Position numbers and translations under genes: made by a program
Shown: piece after piece, positions 18,407-27,887 of the stretch
How the letters are laid out: every line of letters starts with the position of its first letter
Position numbering within the stretch: position 1 is the first letter of the stretch
The notes under the pieces: model-generated
Seen by the model: only the letters and a program-made list of their open reading frames with translations
Told to the model about the DNA's origin: nothing
Databases searched by the model: none
Assembly (NCBI GenBank): GCA_021228405.1
Contig: JAJQRF010000003.1
Coordinates: 1 to 64,000 of the forward strand
From: Pyrinomonadaceae bacterium
GTDB lineage: Bacteria; Acidobacteriota; Blastocatellia; Pyrinomonadales; Pyrinomonadaceae
DNA: 64,000 nt
Direction of reading: 5' to 3'

Positions 18407-20323
18407 TCACTCTTCGAGCGTCGAAAGATCGCCCGGATCGGTTCCTATTTCCAAGGCTTTCAGATAACGGCGCATAATTTTGCCCGAACGGGTTTTCGGC
18501 AAAGCCGCCATAATCGAAATTTTTGAAGGCGTGGCGATCGGTCCGAGTTCGCGGCGGACGTGTTCGACCAGGCTCGCCGTCAAGCTTTCGCTCGCCTCGT
18601 GACCGCTTCGGAGTTGGACAAATCCGACGATCGATTCGCCTTTAACCTCGTCGGGAATGCCGATCACGGCGGCTTCGGCAACTGCCGGATGCGAAACGAG
18701 CGCGGATTCGACATCAGCCGTGCCGATGCGGTGTCCGGCGATGTTCATCACATCGTCGGCGCGACCGAGAACCTGTATGTAGCCGTCTTCGTCCATCACG
18801 GCGACATCGCCCGAAACGTAACAGCCTTCGATCTGTTTCCACATTCGCTCGTAACGCGGCGCGTCATTCCAGACCGTCCGCATCATCGACGGAAAAGGTC
18901 GGCGAAGCACCAAACGCCCGCCGACGTTCGGCGCGACCTCGTTTCCTTCCGCATCAACCACGGCGGCTTCGACACCCGCGAGCGCGATTCCCGCTTTTCC
19001 TTCGCGCATCGGCATCGTGACCGGCGTTCCGATGGTCGGCGCGCCGAGTTCGGTCTGCCACCAATTATCGACGCAGTAACCGTGCGCACCGTCGCCGCAA
19101 AGGTGAGTTTGCGCCCAACGCCACGCTTCGGGATTGAGCGGTTCGCCCGCGCAGGCGATGACTTTCAGGCTCGTCAGATCGTAGCGTTTCGGCAATTCTT
19201 CGCCGAAACGCATAAAAAATCTGATCGCGGTCGGCGCGGTAAACATTTTCGTCACGCCGTATTTTTCGACCAATTCCCAGACAATTCCCTGATGCGGAAA
19301 ATCTATCGCGCCTTCGCGGAAAAGCGTCGTCGCGCCCGCACACAACGGCGCGTAAACGATGTATGAATGTCCGACGATCCAGCCGATGTCGGACGTGCAG
19401 AGAAAAACGTCCGACTTGTTGACATCGAAAAACGTTTCAAAATGATAAGTCGTGCCGACCATAAAACCGCCGTGAACGTGAACCACGCCTTTCGGTTTTC
19501 CGGTCGTGCCCGACGTGTAAAGAATGAAAAGCGGGTCTTCCGCGTCCATCGTTTCGGCTTCGCATCGGTCGGGAAAATTCAACAGATCGTCGAAATCTAT
19601 CTCGCGTGAACTGACAAATTCGATCTTCGGCAAACGGCGCGAAAAAACGACGACTTTTTCGACGAATTCGAGATCGGCAACCGCTTCATCCGTAATCGTT
19701 TTGAGCGGAACGGCTTTTCCGCGCCGAAAACCGACATCGCCTGTAATAACGATCTTCGCCCGCGCATCCTCGATGCGGTCACGAAGCGAAGCGTGACCTA
19801 AACCCGCATAAACGACCGAATGAATCGCGCCGATCCGTGCACAGGCAAGCATCGAAACCACGCCTTCGACCGTCAGCGGCATATAGATCACCACACGGTC
19901 GCCTTTGCCCACGCCAAGCGATTTCAGACCGTTCGCAAAACGATTGACCATTCGCAAAAGCTGATCGTAGGTGACGAGCCTTTCGCTTCCGTCTTCGCCG
20001 AGCCAGATAAAGGCAACGACATTACGGCGGTCGGATTTGGCGTGACGGTCGAGCGCGTTGAGCGTGATGTTCGTCTGCGCGCCCGTAAACCATTCGTGAT
20101 TTACGCCGTCAAACTTTGAAACCGAATCCCATTTTTTCGTCCAGACGAATTTCTCCGCCTGTTCCGCCCAAAAAGCGTCAGGATTTTCTTTCCATCTCGC
20201 ATATTCGGCTTTCGCGTCCTTCACAAACGCGGTTTCGGCGACAATTCGCGGCGCAAGATATTCGTTTTGTCCAGTCGTTAGCTTTTCAATCGTTTCGTCT
20301 GTTTTTTCGGTTACGACGGTCAT
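18407..20323 (-). CDS. acs: acetyl-CoA synthetase paralogue (AMP-forming)
   Basis: A 638-residue Acs-family enzyme: ACAS_N region about 40-95, [35 protein letters not shown], hinge GRADDVMNIAGHRIGTADVE, and [15 protein letters not shown] with the regulatory Lys. The ATG of MTVVTEK is chosen because GAGGTG sits six bases before it; an upstream GTG overlaps that site. Compared with the 14672-16648 enzyme, the residues around WWQTE (LGAPTIGTP instead of TGAIMISPL) differ, hinting at altered chain-length choice, for example propionate. Three such enzymes in tandem suggest growth on mixed short-chain acids. Confidence 0.88.
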   Translation of the reverse strand: MTVVTEKTDETIEKLTTGQNEYLAPRIVAETAFVKDAKAEYARWKENPDAFWAEQAEKFVWTKKWDSVSKFDGVNHEWFTGAQTNITLNALDRHAKSDRRNVVAFIWLGEDGSERLVTYDQLLRMVNRFANGLKSLGVGKGDRVVIYMPLTVEGVVSMLACARIGAIHSVVYAGLGHASLRDRIEDARAKIVITGDVGFRRGKAVPLKTITDEAVADLEFVEKVVVFSRRLPKIEFVSSREIDFDDLLNFPDRCEAETMDAEDPLFILYTSGTTGKPKGVVHVHGGFMVGTTYHFETFFDVNKSDVFLCTSDIGWIVGHSYIVYAPLCAGATTLFREGAIDFPHQGIVWELVEKYGVTKMFTAPTAIRFFMRFGEELPKRYDLTSLKVIACAGEPLNPEAWRWAQTHLCGDGAHGYCVDNWWQTELGAPTIGTPVTMPMREGKAGIALAGVEAAVVDAEGNEVAPNVGGRLVLRRPFPSMMRTVWNDAPRYERMWKQIEGCYVSGDVAVMDEDGYIQVLGRADDVMNIAGHRIGTADVESALVSHPAVAEAAVIGIPDEVKGESIVGFVQLRSGHEASESLTASLVEHVRRELGPIATPSKISIMAALPKTRSGKIMRRYLKALEIGTDPGDLSTLEE

Positions 20324-20437
20324 ATTTTTCACCTCATAAATTACTATAAGTGAATGTTCCGGGAATTTCCGATTTCGGATTTCAGACTTTAACCAAAACC
20401 AACTAAAATCCAGCTCATAAATGATTGGCGCAAGTTT

Positions 20438-20496
20438 AGAATCCCGCGTTTACGCGGCTTTTCGCGCAAGCTTTTGCCGCGTAAACGCGGGATTCT
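20438..20496. repeat. 21-bp perfect inverted repeat
   Basis: AGAATCCCGCGTTTACGCGGC (20438-20458) is exactly complemented at 20476-20496 around a 17-base loop. Design resembles the family A palindromes (a ...TCCCGC core) but the sequence is different. It lies in the 246-base gap between the transporter and the synthetase genes, where it could reduce read-through or stabilise the upstream mRNA. Confidence 0.75.
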
Positions 20497-20569
20497 GAAC
20501 GCTTAAAAATTATTTATGAGAGGTGTTCCGGTTAAAATCCGAAACCCAAAATCTAAATCCAAAATCGCC

Positions 20570-22138
20570 TCACGGAATCATATCGTCCGCTTCTTCGCCG
20601 GCTTTTTCCGTTGCTTCGAGTTCGTCTTCTTCGACCTTGATCTCTTCCCAGATGCGGTGTCCGTGAGTTTCCTTCAAGAGAATCGAACCGACCACGAAAG
20701 TGATCGCGGCAATCGTCATTGGATAATAAAGTCCGGCGTAAATGTTGCCCGTATTGGCGATAACTGACAAACCGATGAGCGGCAAAAGACCGCCGAAAAC
20801 ACCGTTGCCGATGTGATACGGCAATGACAAAGCCGTATAGCGAATCTTGGCGGGAAACGCTTCGACCAGATAAGCCGCGATCGGACCGTAAACCATCGTG
20901 ACCCAGAAAACCTGCACGAAAATCAGCAAAATCAATTGCCAAGCGGCTGGTTTTGAGATGAGTTCGTTAAAACTCGTGTATGGCAAAGCTTTCGGAGCCG
21001 CCACGAGATTTCCGGCTTCGTCCTTCGCTTGCGGCGTTAATTTGATCGCGCCCGTCACTTTATCTTTCTGCGAAGATGCCGTCACGACATTTGAACCCGC
21101 AACCGACTGCATCGTTTGATAGATCGGAATATAAGTCAATGCGGCAAGCAAAAGCCCTGCCATAATGATCCATTTACGCCCGATTCTATCCGAGAGCCAA
21201 CCGAAGAAAACGAAAAACGGCATTCCGAAAAGCAGTGCGATGGCGATGATGTAGTTTGCCGATTTTGCATCCACATTAAGAATCGATTGCAGAAAAAACA
21301 GCGCGTAAAATTGTCCCGCATACCAAACCACGCCCTGTCCCGCAGTCGCGCCGAACAGCGAAATCAAAACGCGTTTCAGATTATCCCATTTCGTAAACGC
21401 TTCGACCAAAGGATTTGCCGAAGTCATTCCGGTCGATTTGACGTGCTGAAAGATCGGCGATTCCTTCATTCGCAAACGAATGTAAAGCGAGATGACAACG
21501 AGCAGAATCGAGATCAGGAACGGAATTCTCCAACCCGCAAAACCTTCCGTTTTACCAGCAAACTGGTCGGCTGACATCGTATTCTGGATAATCAGGATCA
21601 CCGCCAAAGACATAAATAATCCGAGCGTTGCCGTGATCTGAATGAACGACGTGTAAAATCCGCGCTGATTGTCGGGCACGTGTTCGGCGACATAAACCGC
21701 CGCGCCGCCGTATTCGCCGCCGAGCGCAAGCCCTTGCGCGACACGCGTCAGAAGCAGAATGATTGGCGCGGCAATGCCGATCTGCGAATATGTCGGCAAA
21801 AATCCGATGATCGCGGTCGCGCCGCCCATAATCAGAAGCGTGACCAGGAATGCGTATTTGCGACCGACAATATCGCCGATGCGCCCGAAAAACAACGCAC
21901 CGAACGGACGCACAATAAACCCGACCGCGAATGTCGCCAGATAAGCGATGTATGCGAAAGTATCATTTCCCGGCGGATAAAAAAGCGGTGAAATAGTGGC
22001 GGCAAGTGAACCGAAAATATAAAAATCATACCATTCGATCATCGTCCCGACCGCCGACGCACTGATGACCTGCCATATTTTGCTTTTCGACACTTCGTCG
22101 TTATATAACGCGCCTAAATCCTCTGCTGATGTTGCCAT
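20570..22138 (-). CDS. MFS transporter, metabolite:H+ symporter (MHS) family
   Basis: A 522-residue inner-membrane protein with about 12 predicted membrane spans. The N-terminus has the MHS signature GTMIEWYDFYIFG, followed by FVRPFG-type FIVRPFGALFFGRIGDIVGRKY, and the repeat GWLSDRIGRKWIIMAG in the second half. An unusual soluble insertion of about 60 residues (SVAGSNVVTASSQKDKVTG onward) separates two late spans. Family members import carboxylates or betaines (ProP, KgtP, ShiA, MhpT-like). Its place between a porin and three acyl-CoA synthetases, with an 8-base spaced AAGGAG site, makes a short-chain carboxylate the best guess for its substrate. Confidence 0.88.
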   Translation of the reverse strand: MATSAEDLGALYNDEVSKSKIWQVISASAVGTMIEWYDFYIFGSLAATISPLFYPPGNDTFAYIAYLATFAVGFIVRPFGALFFGRIGDIVGRKYAFLVTLLIMGGATAIIGFLPTYSQIGIAAPIILLLTRVAQGLALGGEYGGAAVYVAEHVPDNQRGFYTSFIQITATLGLFMSLAVILIIQNTMSADQFAGKTEGFAGWRIPFLISILLVVISLYIRLRMKESPIFQHVKSTGMTSANPLVEAFTKWDNLKRVLISLFGATAGQGVVWYAGQFYALFFLQSILNVDAKSANYIIAIALLFGMPFFVFFGWLSDRIGRKWIIMAGLLLAALTYIPIYQTMQSVAGSNVVTASSQKDKVTGAIKLTPQAKDEAGNLVAAPKALPYTSFNELISKPAAWQLILLIFVQVFWVTMVYGPIAAYLVEAFPAKIRYTALSLPYHIGNGVFGGLLPLIGLSVIANTGNIYAGLYYPMTIAAITFVVGSILLKETHGHRIWEEIKVEEDELEATEKAGEEADDMIP

Positions 22139-22176
22139 TTGATTGTTCTCCTTAATATTTTCCTCTGCTTTTTTTC

Positions 22177-24108
22177 TTAGAAATTGAATATCGTCGCAAA
22201 CTCCGAACGGATATTATGCGTTTCACGCGACGGGATGCCTCTGAACAAGGGTAACGCACCTGCCTGATTGCTCGCCCTCGTGCGGAAATATGAAGCTTCG
22301 TATGCAAATGTTATAAACGCATTCATCTTATACTGCAAATTCGCCATAAAAACATCGCTCTTTCCGCGCCCCGCGCCGAGCCGCCGCACGTCACGCGCAA
22401 ACGCTTCGTCGTAACCGTAATGCAGATACGCCGTCCAACCGGCGTTGCGACCTTTCGGATCGGCACCGAACAAACGCGAGAGCGGCAATCCGAAATTTAT
22501 AAATCCGCCTTGTCCGCGAACCGATCTCTGCGGTGCGACGACCGCCCGCGTTCCGTCAAAACCGAAAACGACCGTCGAAGAACCGTCGATCGAAGTCGCA
22601 CTGGCGGTTCCTGTCAAACCCGCCGTGTCGTTGAAAACCGAAAATAATTGCCCGCCGAAATACGCGCGCAGATCGGCTCCGTTATAATATTTTCCGATCA
22701 ACGTGAACCAGCGCGTCGGAAGCTGAAATTCGCCCGTGTAGCCGTAGCGTTCCGATTCGACTTCCGCACCATTGGGAAAAGCTGACAAAAATGCCGCCGG
22801 AACGTTTGCCCGCGTCACGATCGCGCGGCGTTTGCCTTCCGTCCAGCTTGCAATGAGTTGCGCCGGAGCCACGCCCGCCGCTTTGTCGAGTTGAAACTGC
22901 AAAACGAAACGTCCCTGCAATTCGGGGCGGTTCGAGTCAACGCCCTGCCGTTCGCCGAGTCCGAGCTGGTCAGCCGGATTCGACGGCGTATTTCCGAAAA
23001 ACGGCAAAACGAGTGCGAATTCGGGTTGAAAACGCACGTTGCGGTTTTTGCTTAAAAGAAAATTCACACCTGTGCGGACTTGCGGAGCGCGCTCGTAAAT
23101 GTTGCCGTAAGCGAGATGAAATCCGGTCGTTTCGATGGTGTTCGGCACGGTCGAAGAGCCGAACGGTGTCCAGTCCTGACCGAACAAAACATACGCCGCG
23201 CGTTTGTCGTCGAAGGTTTTATCGATTCGCACCCAAGCCAGACGAAGGCTCGGCTGACTCGAACGAATCGAAGAAATATTACGGTTATTCGAGCGCGTGA
23301 AATCGCCTTCAAAATCGATTTCGACCTTGCCCGTCACGGTCAGTTTCGGCGATGGGTCGAGCCATTCAAAGTTTGCGCCGAAGCGGAATGCGCGTGTTTT
23401 CAGGTGAAATTCGGGCGCGCCGTCAGGTCCCGAATCCTGCAAAAATCCGGGCAGAGGGAAATCGTTTCCGGGCGGATTCGACGAATCCCAGACAAGGCTC
23501 GTTTTGTAAAATCCGTAAAATTTCACTTTCGCGCCCGAACCGAGCTTGAGATCGGGAATCAAGCCGTCGCGTTTTGCGCCTTCCAACTGTAAAACGCGGA
23601 TCGGAGCAATTGCCGGAATCACCGCCGGAGCGGTTTGCGCCGCGACCGAATTGACATTAACGGAAGCCGCCGCCGTTTTCACGGCTGTTTCATTGTTTGC
23701 TTTCAAGGAGGAAACATTGACGGCTTCCGTCGTTGCAGGCGGCTGAATGACGCGTATCGCGTCGAGTTCCGCCACCGTAATTAAGCCTTTTTGTAAAAGC
23801 AGATTTGCCAAACGGTCGCGCTGTTCGGCAGGCGAACCGCCGCCGAGCATTTTGCCTTCCGTTTCGTTGAGCAAACCTTTTTTGATAAGCAAAGTCACGA
23901 GCGGGTCTTTGATCTCGCCCGTTGCCGTTTCGGTCGGTTTTGCCGATTCATCTTTTTTATCGGACTTTTTGTTTTTGTCGTCACCGTTTCCGCCGGACAT
24001 CACCTGCGCCATTCCGATCGGCACTTTACCGATTTCCTGCGCCGGAATTAATAAATTTCCTGAAAATAAAAAAACTGCGACAGTTAATAACCGCAAAAAA
24101 ACTCTCAT
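22177..24108 (-). CDS. outer-membrane porin, DcaP-like
   Basis: A 643-residue exported protein starting at MRVFLRLLTVAVFLF (signal peptide, AQE). GAGAGGACTCAATTA precedes this ATG, so the much longer upstream extension is rejected. Residues about 60-130 carry two short helical segments (DPLVTLLIKKGLL, RLANLLLQKGLI). From about 195 on it is beta-barrel-like: GAKVKFYGFYKTSLVWDSS, a long amphipathic strand pattern, and the C-terminal aromatic end ATIFNF. The pattern of early strands with FEWLDPSPKLTVTGKVEIDFEGDF and FGQDWTPFGSS resembles the dicarboxylate porin DcaP and phosphate-type porins. It probably admits the organic acid handled by the transporter and synthetases downstream. Confidence 0.75.
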   Translation of the reverse strand: MRVFLRLLTVAVFLFSGNLLIPAQEIGKVPIGMAQVMSGGNGDDKNKKSDKKDESAKPTETATGEIKDPLVTLLIKKGLLNETEGKMLGGGSPAEQRDRLANLLLQKGLITVAELDAIRVIQPPATTEAVNVSSLKANNETAVKTAAASVNVNSVAAQTAPAVIPAIAPIRVLQLEGAKRDGLIPDLKLGSGAKVKFYGFYKTSLVWDSSNPPGNDFPLPGFLQDSGPDGAPEFHLKTRAFRFGANFEWLDPSPKLTVTGKVEIDFEGDFTRSNNRNISSIRSSQPSLRLAWVRIDKTFDDKRAAYVLFGQDWTPFGSSTVPNTIETTGFHLAYGNIYERAPQVRTGVNFLLSKNRNVRFQPEFALVLPFFGNTPSNPADQLGLGERQGVDSNRPELQGRFVLQFQLDKAAGVAPAQLIASWTEGKRRAIVTRANVPAAFLSAFPNGAEVESERYGYTGEFQLPTRWFTLIGKYYNGADLRAYFGGQLFSVFNDTAGLTGTASATSIDGSSTVVFGFDGTRAVVAPQRSVRGQGGFINFGLPLSRLFGADPKGRNAGWTAYLHYGYDEAFARDVRRLGAGRGKSDVFMANLQYKMNAFITFAYEASYFRTRASNQAGALPLFRGIPSRETHNIRSEFATIFNF

Positions 24109-24205
24109 TAATTGAGTCCTCTCTTTATTAAAAAGTTTCCGCAAACCTGAGTTCGCCTGTTTAGCTGTTAGATTTCGGGTTTTGATAGCTGACTTTTCTG
24201 ATAAA

Positions 24206-24220
24206 CAAGAGATGTGCCAA
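24206..24220 (-). promoter_or_regulatory. sigma-54-like promoter of the porin-transporter-synthetase operon
   Basis: The minus strand reads TTGGCACATCTCTTGTT: a perfect -24 element TTGGCAC, correct spacing (ten bases between GG and the -12 dinucleotide) and TTGT rather than TTGC at -12. The predicted start lies near 24195, about 87 bases before the porin ATG. The gene just upstream encodes an NtrC-type activator, which is the partner such promoters need. Confidence 0.55.
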
Positions 24221-24230
24221 GCAGGATTGA

Positions 24231-24249
24231 AAAACGTTTCGAGCGTTTT
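24231..24249. promoter_or_regulatory. candidate enhancer site for the NtrC-type activator
   Basis: AAAACG-TTTCGAG-CGTTTT is a dyad (six-base arms, seven-base centre) just upstream of the sigma-54-like promoter. Activators of this class bind such dyads, though usually 80-150 bases upstream, so this one is closer than normal. Confidence 0.3.
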
Positions 24250-24367
24250 ACCCGATGAATTACAATTACTTAGCGGTTTTTTGGAATGATTTGAAGAGGC
24301 AATGGAACCGTGACGTTTTTTCCCGTTGGGAATTTTTTTCACAGTGATTTTGGGAATATTTTTCCCA

Positions 24368-25723
24368 TCATTCGTTTTCGTCGAATCCGTATTGACGAAG
24401 TTTGTTGTAAAGCGTGCGGCGGTCGATGCCGAGAAGTTTTGCGGTTTGGACGCGGTTGCGGTTGGTCGCGTCGAAGGCTTGCAGAATGTGCGACTTTTCG
24501 ATTTCGGCAAGCGGTAAAAGTTCGCCCGTTTCCGCGTTTTTTTTGATCTTTGAACCAAGAATCGGCAGATCGCCGACATCGATCACTTCGCCGCCGAGCG
24601 CGGAAATGTAAGAAACGACATTTTCCAATTCGCGAACGTTTCCCTGCCAATCGTGCGCGATGAGCATTTCCATTGCTTCAGGCTTAATCTTCGGCATTTC
24701 GTGCGGATTTTCAGCACGTTTTTTGAGCAGATGCAAAATGAGTCCGGGAATGTCTTCGCGGTGTTCGCGCAGAGCGGGAACGTTGATCGGGATGACGGCA
24801 AAACGATAATAAAGATCGCGGCGAAACGTGCCTTCTTCGATGAGTTTTTCCAAGTCCTGATTTGTCGCCGAAACGATTCGCGCTTTGAAATTCAAATCTT
24901 TCCGACCGCCGACGCGCCGGAAATTCCGTTCCTGCAAAACGCGCAAAAGTTTTGCCTGCACCGCAATACTCAAACTTTCGATCTCATCGAGAAAAAGCGT
25001 GCCGTTTTCGACCGTTTCAAAAAGTCCTTGTCTGGCTTGGTTCGCGCCCGTAAACGCGCCGCGTTCGTAGCCGAAAAGTTCGGATTCAATTAAAGTTTCG
25101 GGAATCGAAGAACAATCGAGCGCGACGAAAGGTTTATCGTTTCGCAGACTTCCTTCGTGCAAAGCGCGCGCGACGAGTTCCTTTCCCGTGCCCGTTTCGC
25201 CCTTTATCAAAACCGTATCGTTGAGCGGCGCGACGCGTTCGATAATTTGACGAAGTTTTTTCATCGGCTGGCTCGTGCCGATGATCTTTCCCGTCGGACT
25301 TTCCTTTTGCGAAAGCTGTTGTTCGAGATCGGCGACGCGTTTTTCGAGTTTTCTTTCCTTCAAAGCGCGGCTCAGACGAAGCAGAACTTCTTCCATCTGA
25401 AACGGTTTTGAAATATAATCCGTCGCGCCCTGTTTGATCGCGCCGACTGCCGCTTCGATCGAACCGAACGCGGTCATCAAAATAACGATCGCATTTTTAT
25501 CGAATTGTAAAATCTGCGCAAGAAGCTCGTTCCCGTCCATTCCGGGCATCCGAATGTCGGACAAAACGAGGTCGATATTTCCCTTTTCAAACTTTCGCAA
25601 CGCTTCCGCAGCGTTTTCCGCCGTTTCGACTTCGTATCCTTCGGCAAGCAGAAATTTCCGCAAAACTTCGCGCATTTGCTCTTTGTCGTCAACAATTAAA
25701 AGTCGGGCGGCGGTTTCGGTCAT
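24368..25723 (-). CDS. sigma-54-dependent response regulator, NtrC/AtoC type
   Basis: A 451-residue activator. The receiver (about 5-120) has the phospho-acceptor Asp56 in LVLSDIRMPGMDG and the Lys in YISKPF. The AAA+ domain (about 140-375) has Walker A GETGTGKE, the sigma-54 contact loop GAFTGA, and the DLYYRFAVIPINVPALREH block. A Fis-type helix-turn-helix ends the protein (ILQAFDATNRNRVQTAKLLGI, then RRTLYNKLRQYG). It is divergent from the histidine kinase at 25791, with a 67-base gap, and most likely is its partner. It is followed at 24108 by the porin gene behind a sigma-54-like promoter. Confidence 0.92.
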   Translation of the reverse strand: MTETAARLLIVDDKEQMREVLRKFLLAEGYEVETAENAAEALRKFEKGNIDLVLSDIRMPGMDGNELLAQILQFDKNAIVILMTAFGSIEAAVGAIKQGATDYISKPFQMEEVLLRLSRALKERKLEKRVADLEQQLSQKESPTGKIIGTSQPMKKLRQIIERVAPLNDTVLIKGETGTGKELVARALHEGSLRNDKPFVALDCSSIPETLIESELFGYERGAFTGANQARQGLFETVENGTLFLDEIESLSIAVQAKLLRVLQERNFRRVGGRKDLNFKARIVSATNQDLEKLIEEGTFRRDLYYRFAVIPINVPALREHREDIPGLILHLLKKRAENPHEMPKIKPEAMEMLIAHDWQGNVRELENVVSYISALGGEVIDVGDLPILGSKIKKNAETGELLPLAEIEKSHILQAFDATNRNRVQTAKLLGIDRRTLYNKLRQYGFDENE

Positions 25724-25790
25724 AGTTTGCGTTTATCTGATTTCGATATTAGTTTAAGATTGATACGCGAAAAACGGCAACTTCATTTCT

Positions 25791-27791
25791 ATGAAAAAAT
25801 CTTCTTTGGAAAAAGTCATCAAGCGGCAAAATTTGTCGGACGGGAAAAATCCGTTCATCAATATTCTGCACGATCTGCCCGATGCCGTGATCCTGTTCGA
25901 TGACGGCGGCGCAATTTTTTACGCCAATCCGCAAGCTGAAAATCTTTTCGGTGCGGTTAAGTTCATGCGCGATATTTTGCCCGCCACGTCCGTTTTGCTC
26001 GACGAAGCAAAGTTTCATAAACACTTGAAAAATCTCGAAAAATACAAACGCCGCGATAGCTTTGAAACGCAGATTCTCAACAAAAACGGCGAGATAATCG
26101 AAGCGACCGTTTCCGAAACCGCGATTCTCGACCAGAACGGAAAACTTTGCGGATTTTCCGCCGTCATCAAAGACATCACGCAGACGAAGGAAAGCGAAAA
26201 ACGTATTTCGCGCCGCGACAAACAGCTTTTCGCGCTCATCGACGTTGCCGAAGCCATTACGCAGATGGACGGCGTTGAGTCGTTTCTGCAACGAACGCTC
26301 GACGCGGTTTTGCGCGTTACTTCGCTAACTTCGGGCTGTGTTCACCTGCTCGACGAAGAAGAATCGCTCGACCTCGCGGTGTCGCAAAATTTGTCCGGTT
26401 CGGCAATCGAAATGCTCCAGAGATTTGAACTCGGCGAAGGTCTGATCGGAAGTTCGGCGGTTTTGAACGAAACGCTGATCGTTTCCGACACGACGAATGA
26501 CCGCAGGTTGGCGCGTCCCGTTTCGACCGAAAAAATCGGTTCGCTCGCCTCCGTTCCGCTCGTCGGACGCGAAGGCATCGTGCGCGGAATTATGACGCTT
26601 TTCCACTCCGAACCGCGCATTTTTACGGCGCACGAATCGAGTATGCTGACCGCGATCGGCAAACAGGTCGGCGTTGCGCTCGAACAAGCCAGACTTTTAC
26701 AGCAAGTTACCGATTCAAGGCGCGAATGGGAAGAAACTTTTGAAGCGATGACCGACGGCGTTTCGATTCACGCGCCTTCGGGCAGAATCCGCCGCGCCAA
26801 TTCTTCGCTCGCGAAAATGTTCGGAACGAACGCCGAAAATCTGGTCGGAATCCGCTGTTGCGAACTTTATCACGGCTCGAAAAAACCGCGCGCGAATTGC
26901 ACGATCATGCGCACCGTGACGGAACGCTTGCCGCAGAGAGTCGAACTTCACGATGAAAATTTGGGCAGAGTTTTGCGCGTCATCACCGACCCGATCATCA
27001 GCGAACGCGGGCGCATTGTCGGCGTGGTCTGCACGACGCGCGACGTGACGGACGAAAAGCTTATCGAACGCCGTTTGATTCAGCAGGAAAGGATTTCTGC
27101 AATCGGCGAGATCGCCGCCGGAATCGCGCACGAGGTCGGCACGCCGCTCAATATTATCTCCGCGAATGTCGAATATCTTTTGCGCGGAAAATCGCAAACG
27201 CCCGAAGAAGAATTGCAGGCGATCAAGGAACAAAGCTCGAATATTACGAATCTCGTCCGCCAACTGCTCGATTTTTCGCGTGACCGTTCGCCCGAATTTG
27301 CGCCCGTCAATATCAATGAACTGATCGAAAAAACCGTCGGTTTGTTAAATCATCAGCTTCAAAAATCCGAGATTAAAATTCATATGAATCTCGCAAATTA
27401 TCTCCCGACAGTTGACGGCGATCCGTCGCAGATTCAGCAGATTTTGTTTAATCTGATTACGAATGCACGGCAGGCGATGGAAGTCGTGCCGCTTTCCGAA
27501 CGTCCGCGCATTCTGAAAATTTCGACCGACAGCGCGCTGATGCCGACCGAACGTTTTCCGCATCCGCACATCGTTATCAAAATCTCCGACAACGGGCGCG
27601 GCATTCCTGACGATGCTCTGCCGAACGTCTTTAATCCGTTCTTTACTGCCAACAAGGAAGGCGGAACGGGTTTGGGTTTGGCGATCAGTTACCGCATCGT
27701 GCAACGCCATTCGGGAATAATCATCATCGAAAACAACCCGAATTTCGGTGTCCTCGCAAAGATCAAACTGCCTCTGCAAAATACGATTTAG
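25791..27791 (+). CDS. PAS-GAF-PAS sensor histidine kinase, NtrB-like
   Basis: A 666-residue soluble kinase with no membrane span. PAS (about 20-140), GAF (about 150-305), a second PAS (about 310-425) with cysteines in RCCELYHGSKKPRANC, which resembles the Cys-containing PAS class CYEVFHG...C, HisKA with His447 (GIAHEVGTPLN), and HATPase_c with NLITNARQAM, DNGRGIP and GGTGLGLAI. A cytoplasmic ligand or redox state is therefore the likely signal. It is divergent from the NtrC-type regulator. Nothing in sequence names the ligand; from the operon a carboxylate or acyl signal is inferred. Confidence 0.9.
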   Translation: MKKSSLEKVIKRQNLSDGKNPFINILHDLPDAVILFDDGGAIFYANPQAENLFGAVKFMRDILPATSVLLDEAKFHKHLKNLEKYKRRDSFETQILNKNGEIIEATVSETAILDQNGKLCGFSAVIKDITQTKESEKRISRRDKQLFALIDVAEAITQMDGVESFLQRTLDAVLRVTSLTSGCVHLLDEEESLDLAVSQNLSGSAIEMLQRFELGEGLIGSSAVLNETLIVSDTTNDRRLARPVSTEKIGSLASVPLVGREGIVRGIMTLFHSEPRIFTAHESSMLTAIGKQVGVALEQARLLQQVTDSRREWEETFEAMTDGVSIHAPSGRIRRANSSLAKMFGTNAENLVGIRCCELYHGSKKPRANCTIMRTVTERLPQRVELHDENLGRVLRVITDPIISERGRIVGVVCTTRDVTDEKLIERRLIQQERISAIGEIAAGIAHEVGTPLNIISANVEYLLRGKSQTPEEELQAIKEQSSNITNLVRQLLDFSRDRSPEFAPVNINELIEKTVGLLNHQLQKSEIKIHMNLANYLPTVDGDPSQIQQILFNLITNARQAMEVVPLSERPRILKISTDSALMPTERFPHPHIVIKISDNGRGIPDDALPNVFNPFFTANKEGGTGLGLAISYRIVQRHSGIIIIENNPNFGVLAKIKLPLQNTI

Positions 27792-27831
27792 CAAGGGTTT
27801 GCCTGAAAGCGGAACGCTGAACATTTCACAC

Positions 27832-27862
27832 AAAAAAAGGTTGGAGAAATAATCTCCAACCT
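27832..27862 (-). terminator. intrinsic terminator of the Oar-like receptor gene
   Basis: The stem AGGTTGGAGA / TCTCCAACCT (27838-27862) is followed on the minus strand by seven T residues (plus-strand A run 27832-27838). It lies 26 bases beyond the receptor stop and between two convergent genes, so it may also slow the histidine-kinase transcript. Confidence 0.85.
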
Positions 27863-27887
27863 GTAATTTCATTCATTATTTTTCAAT

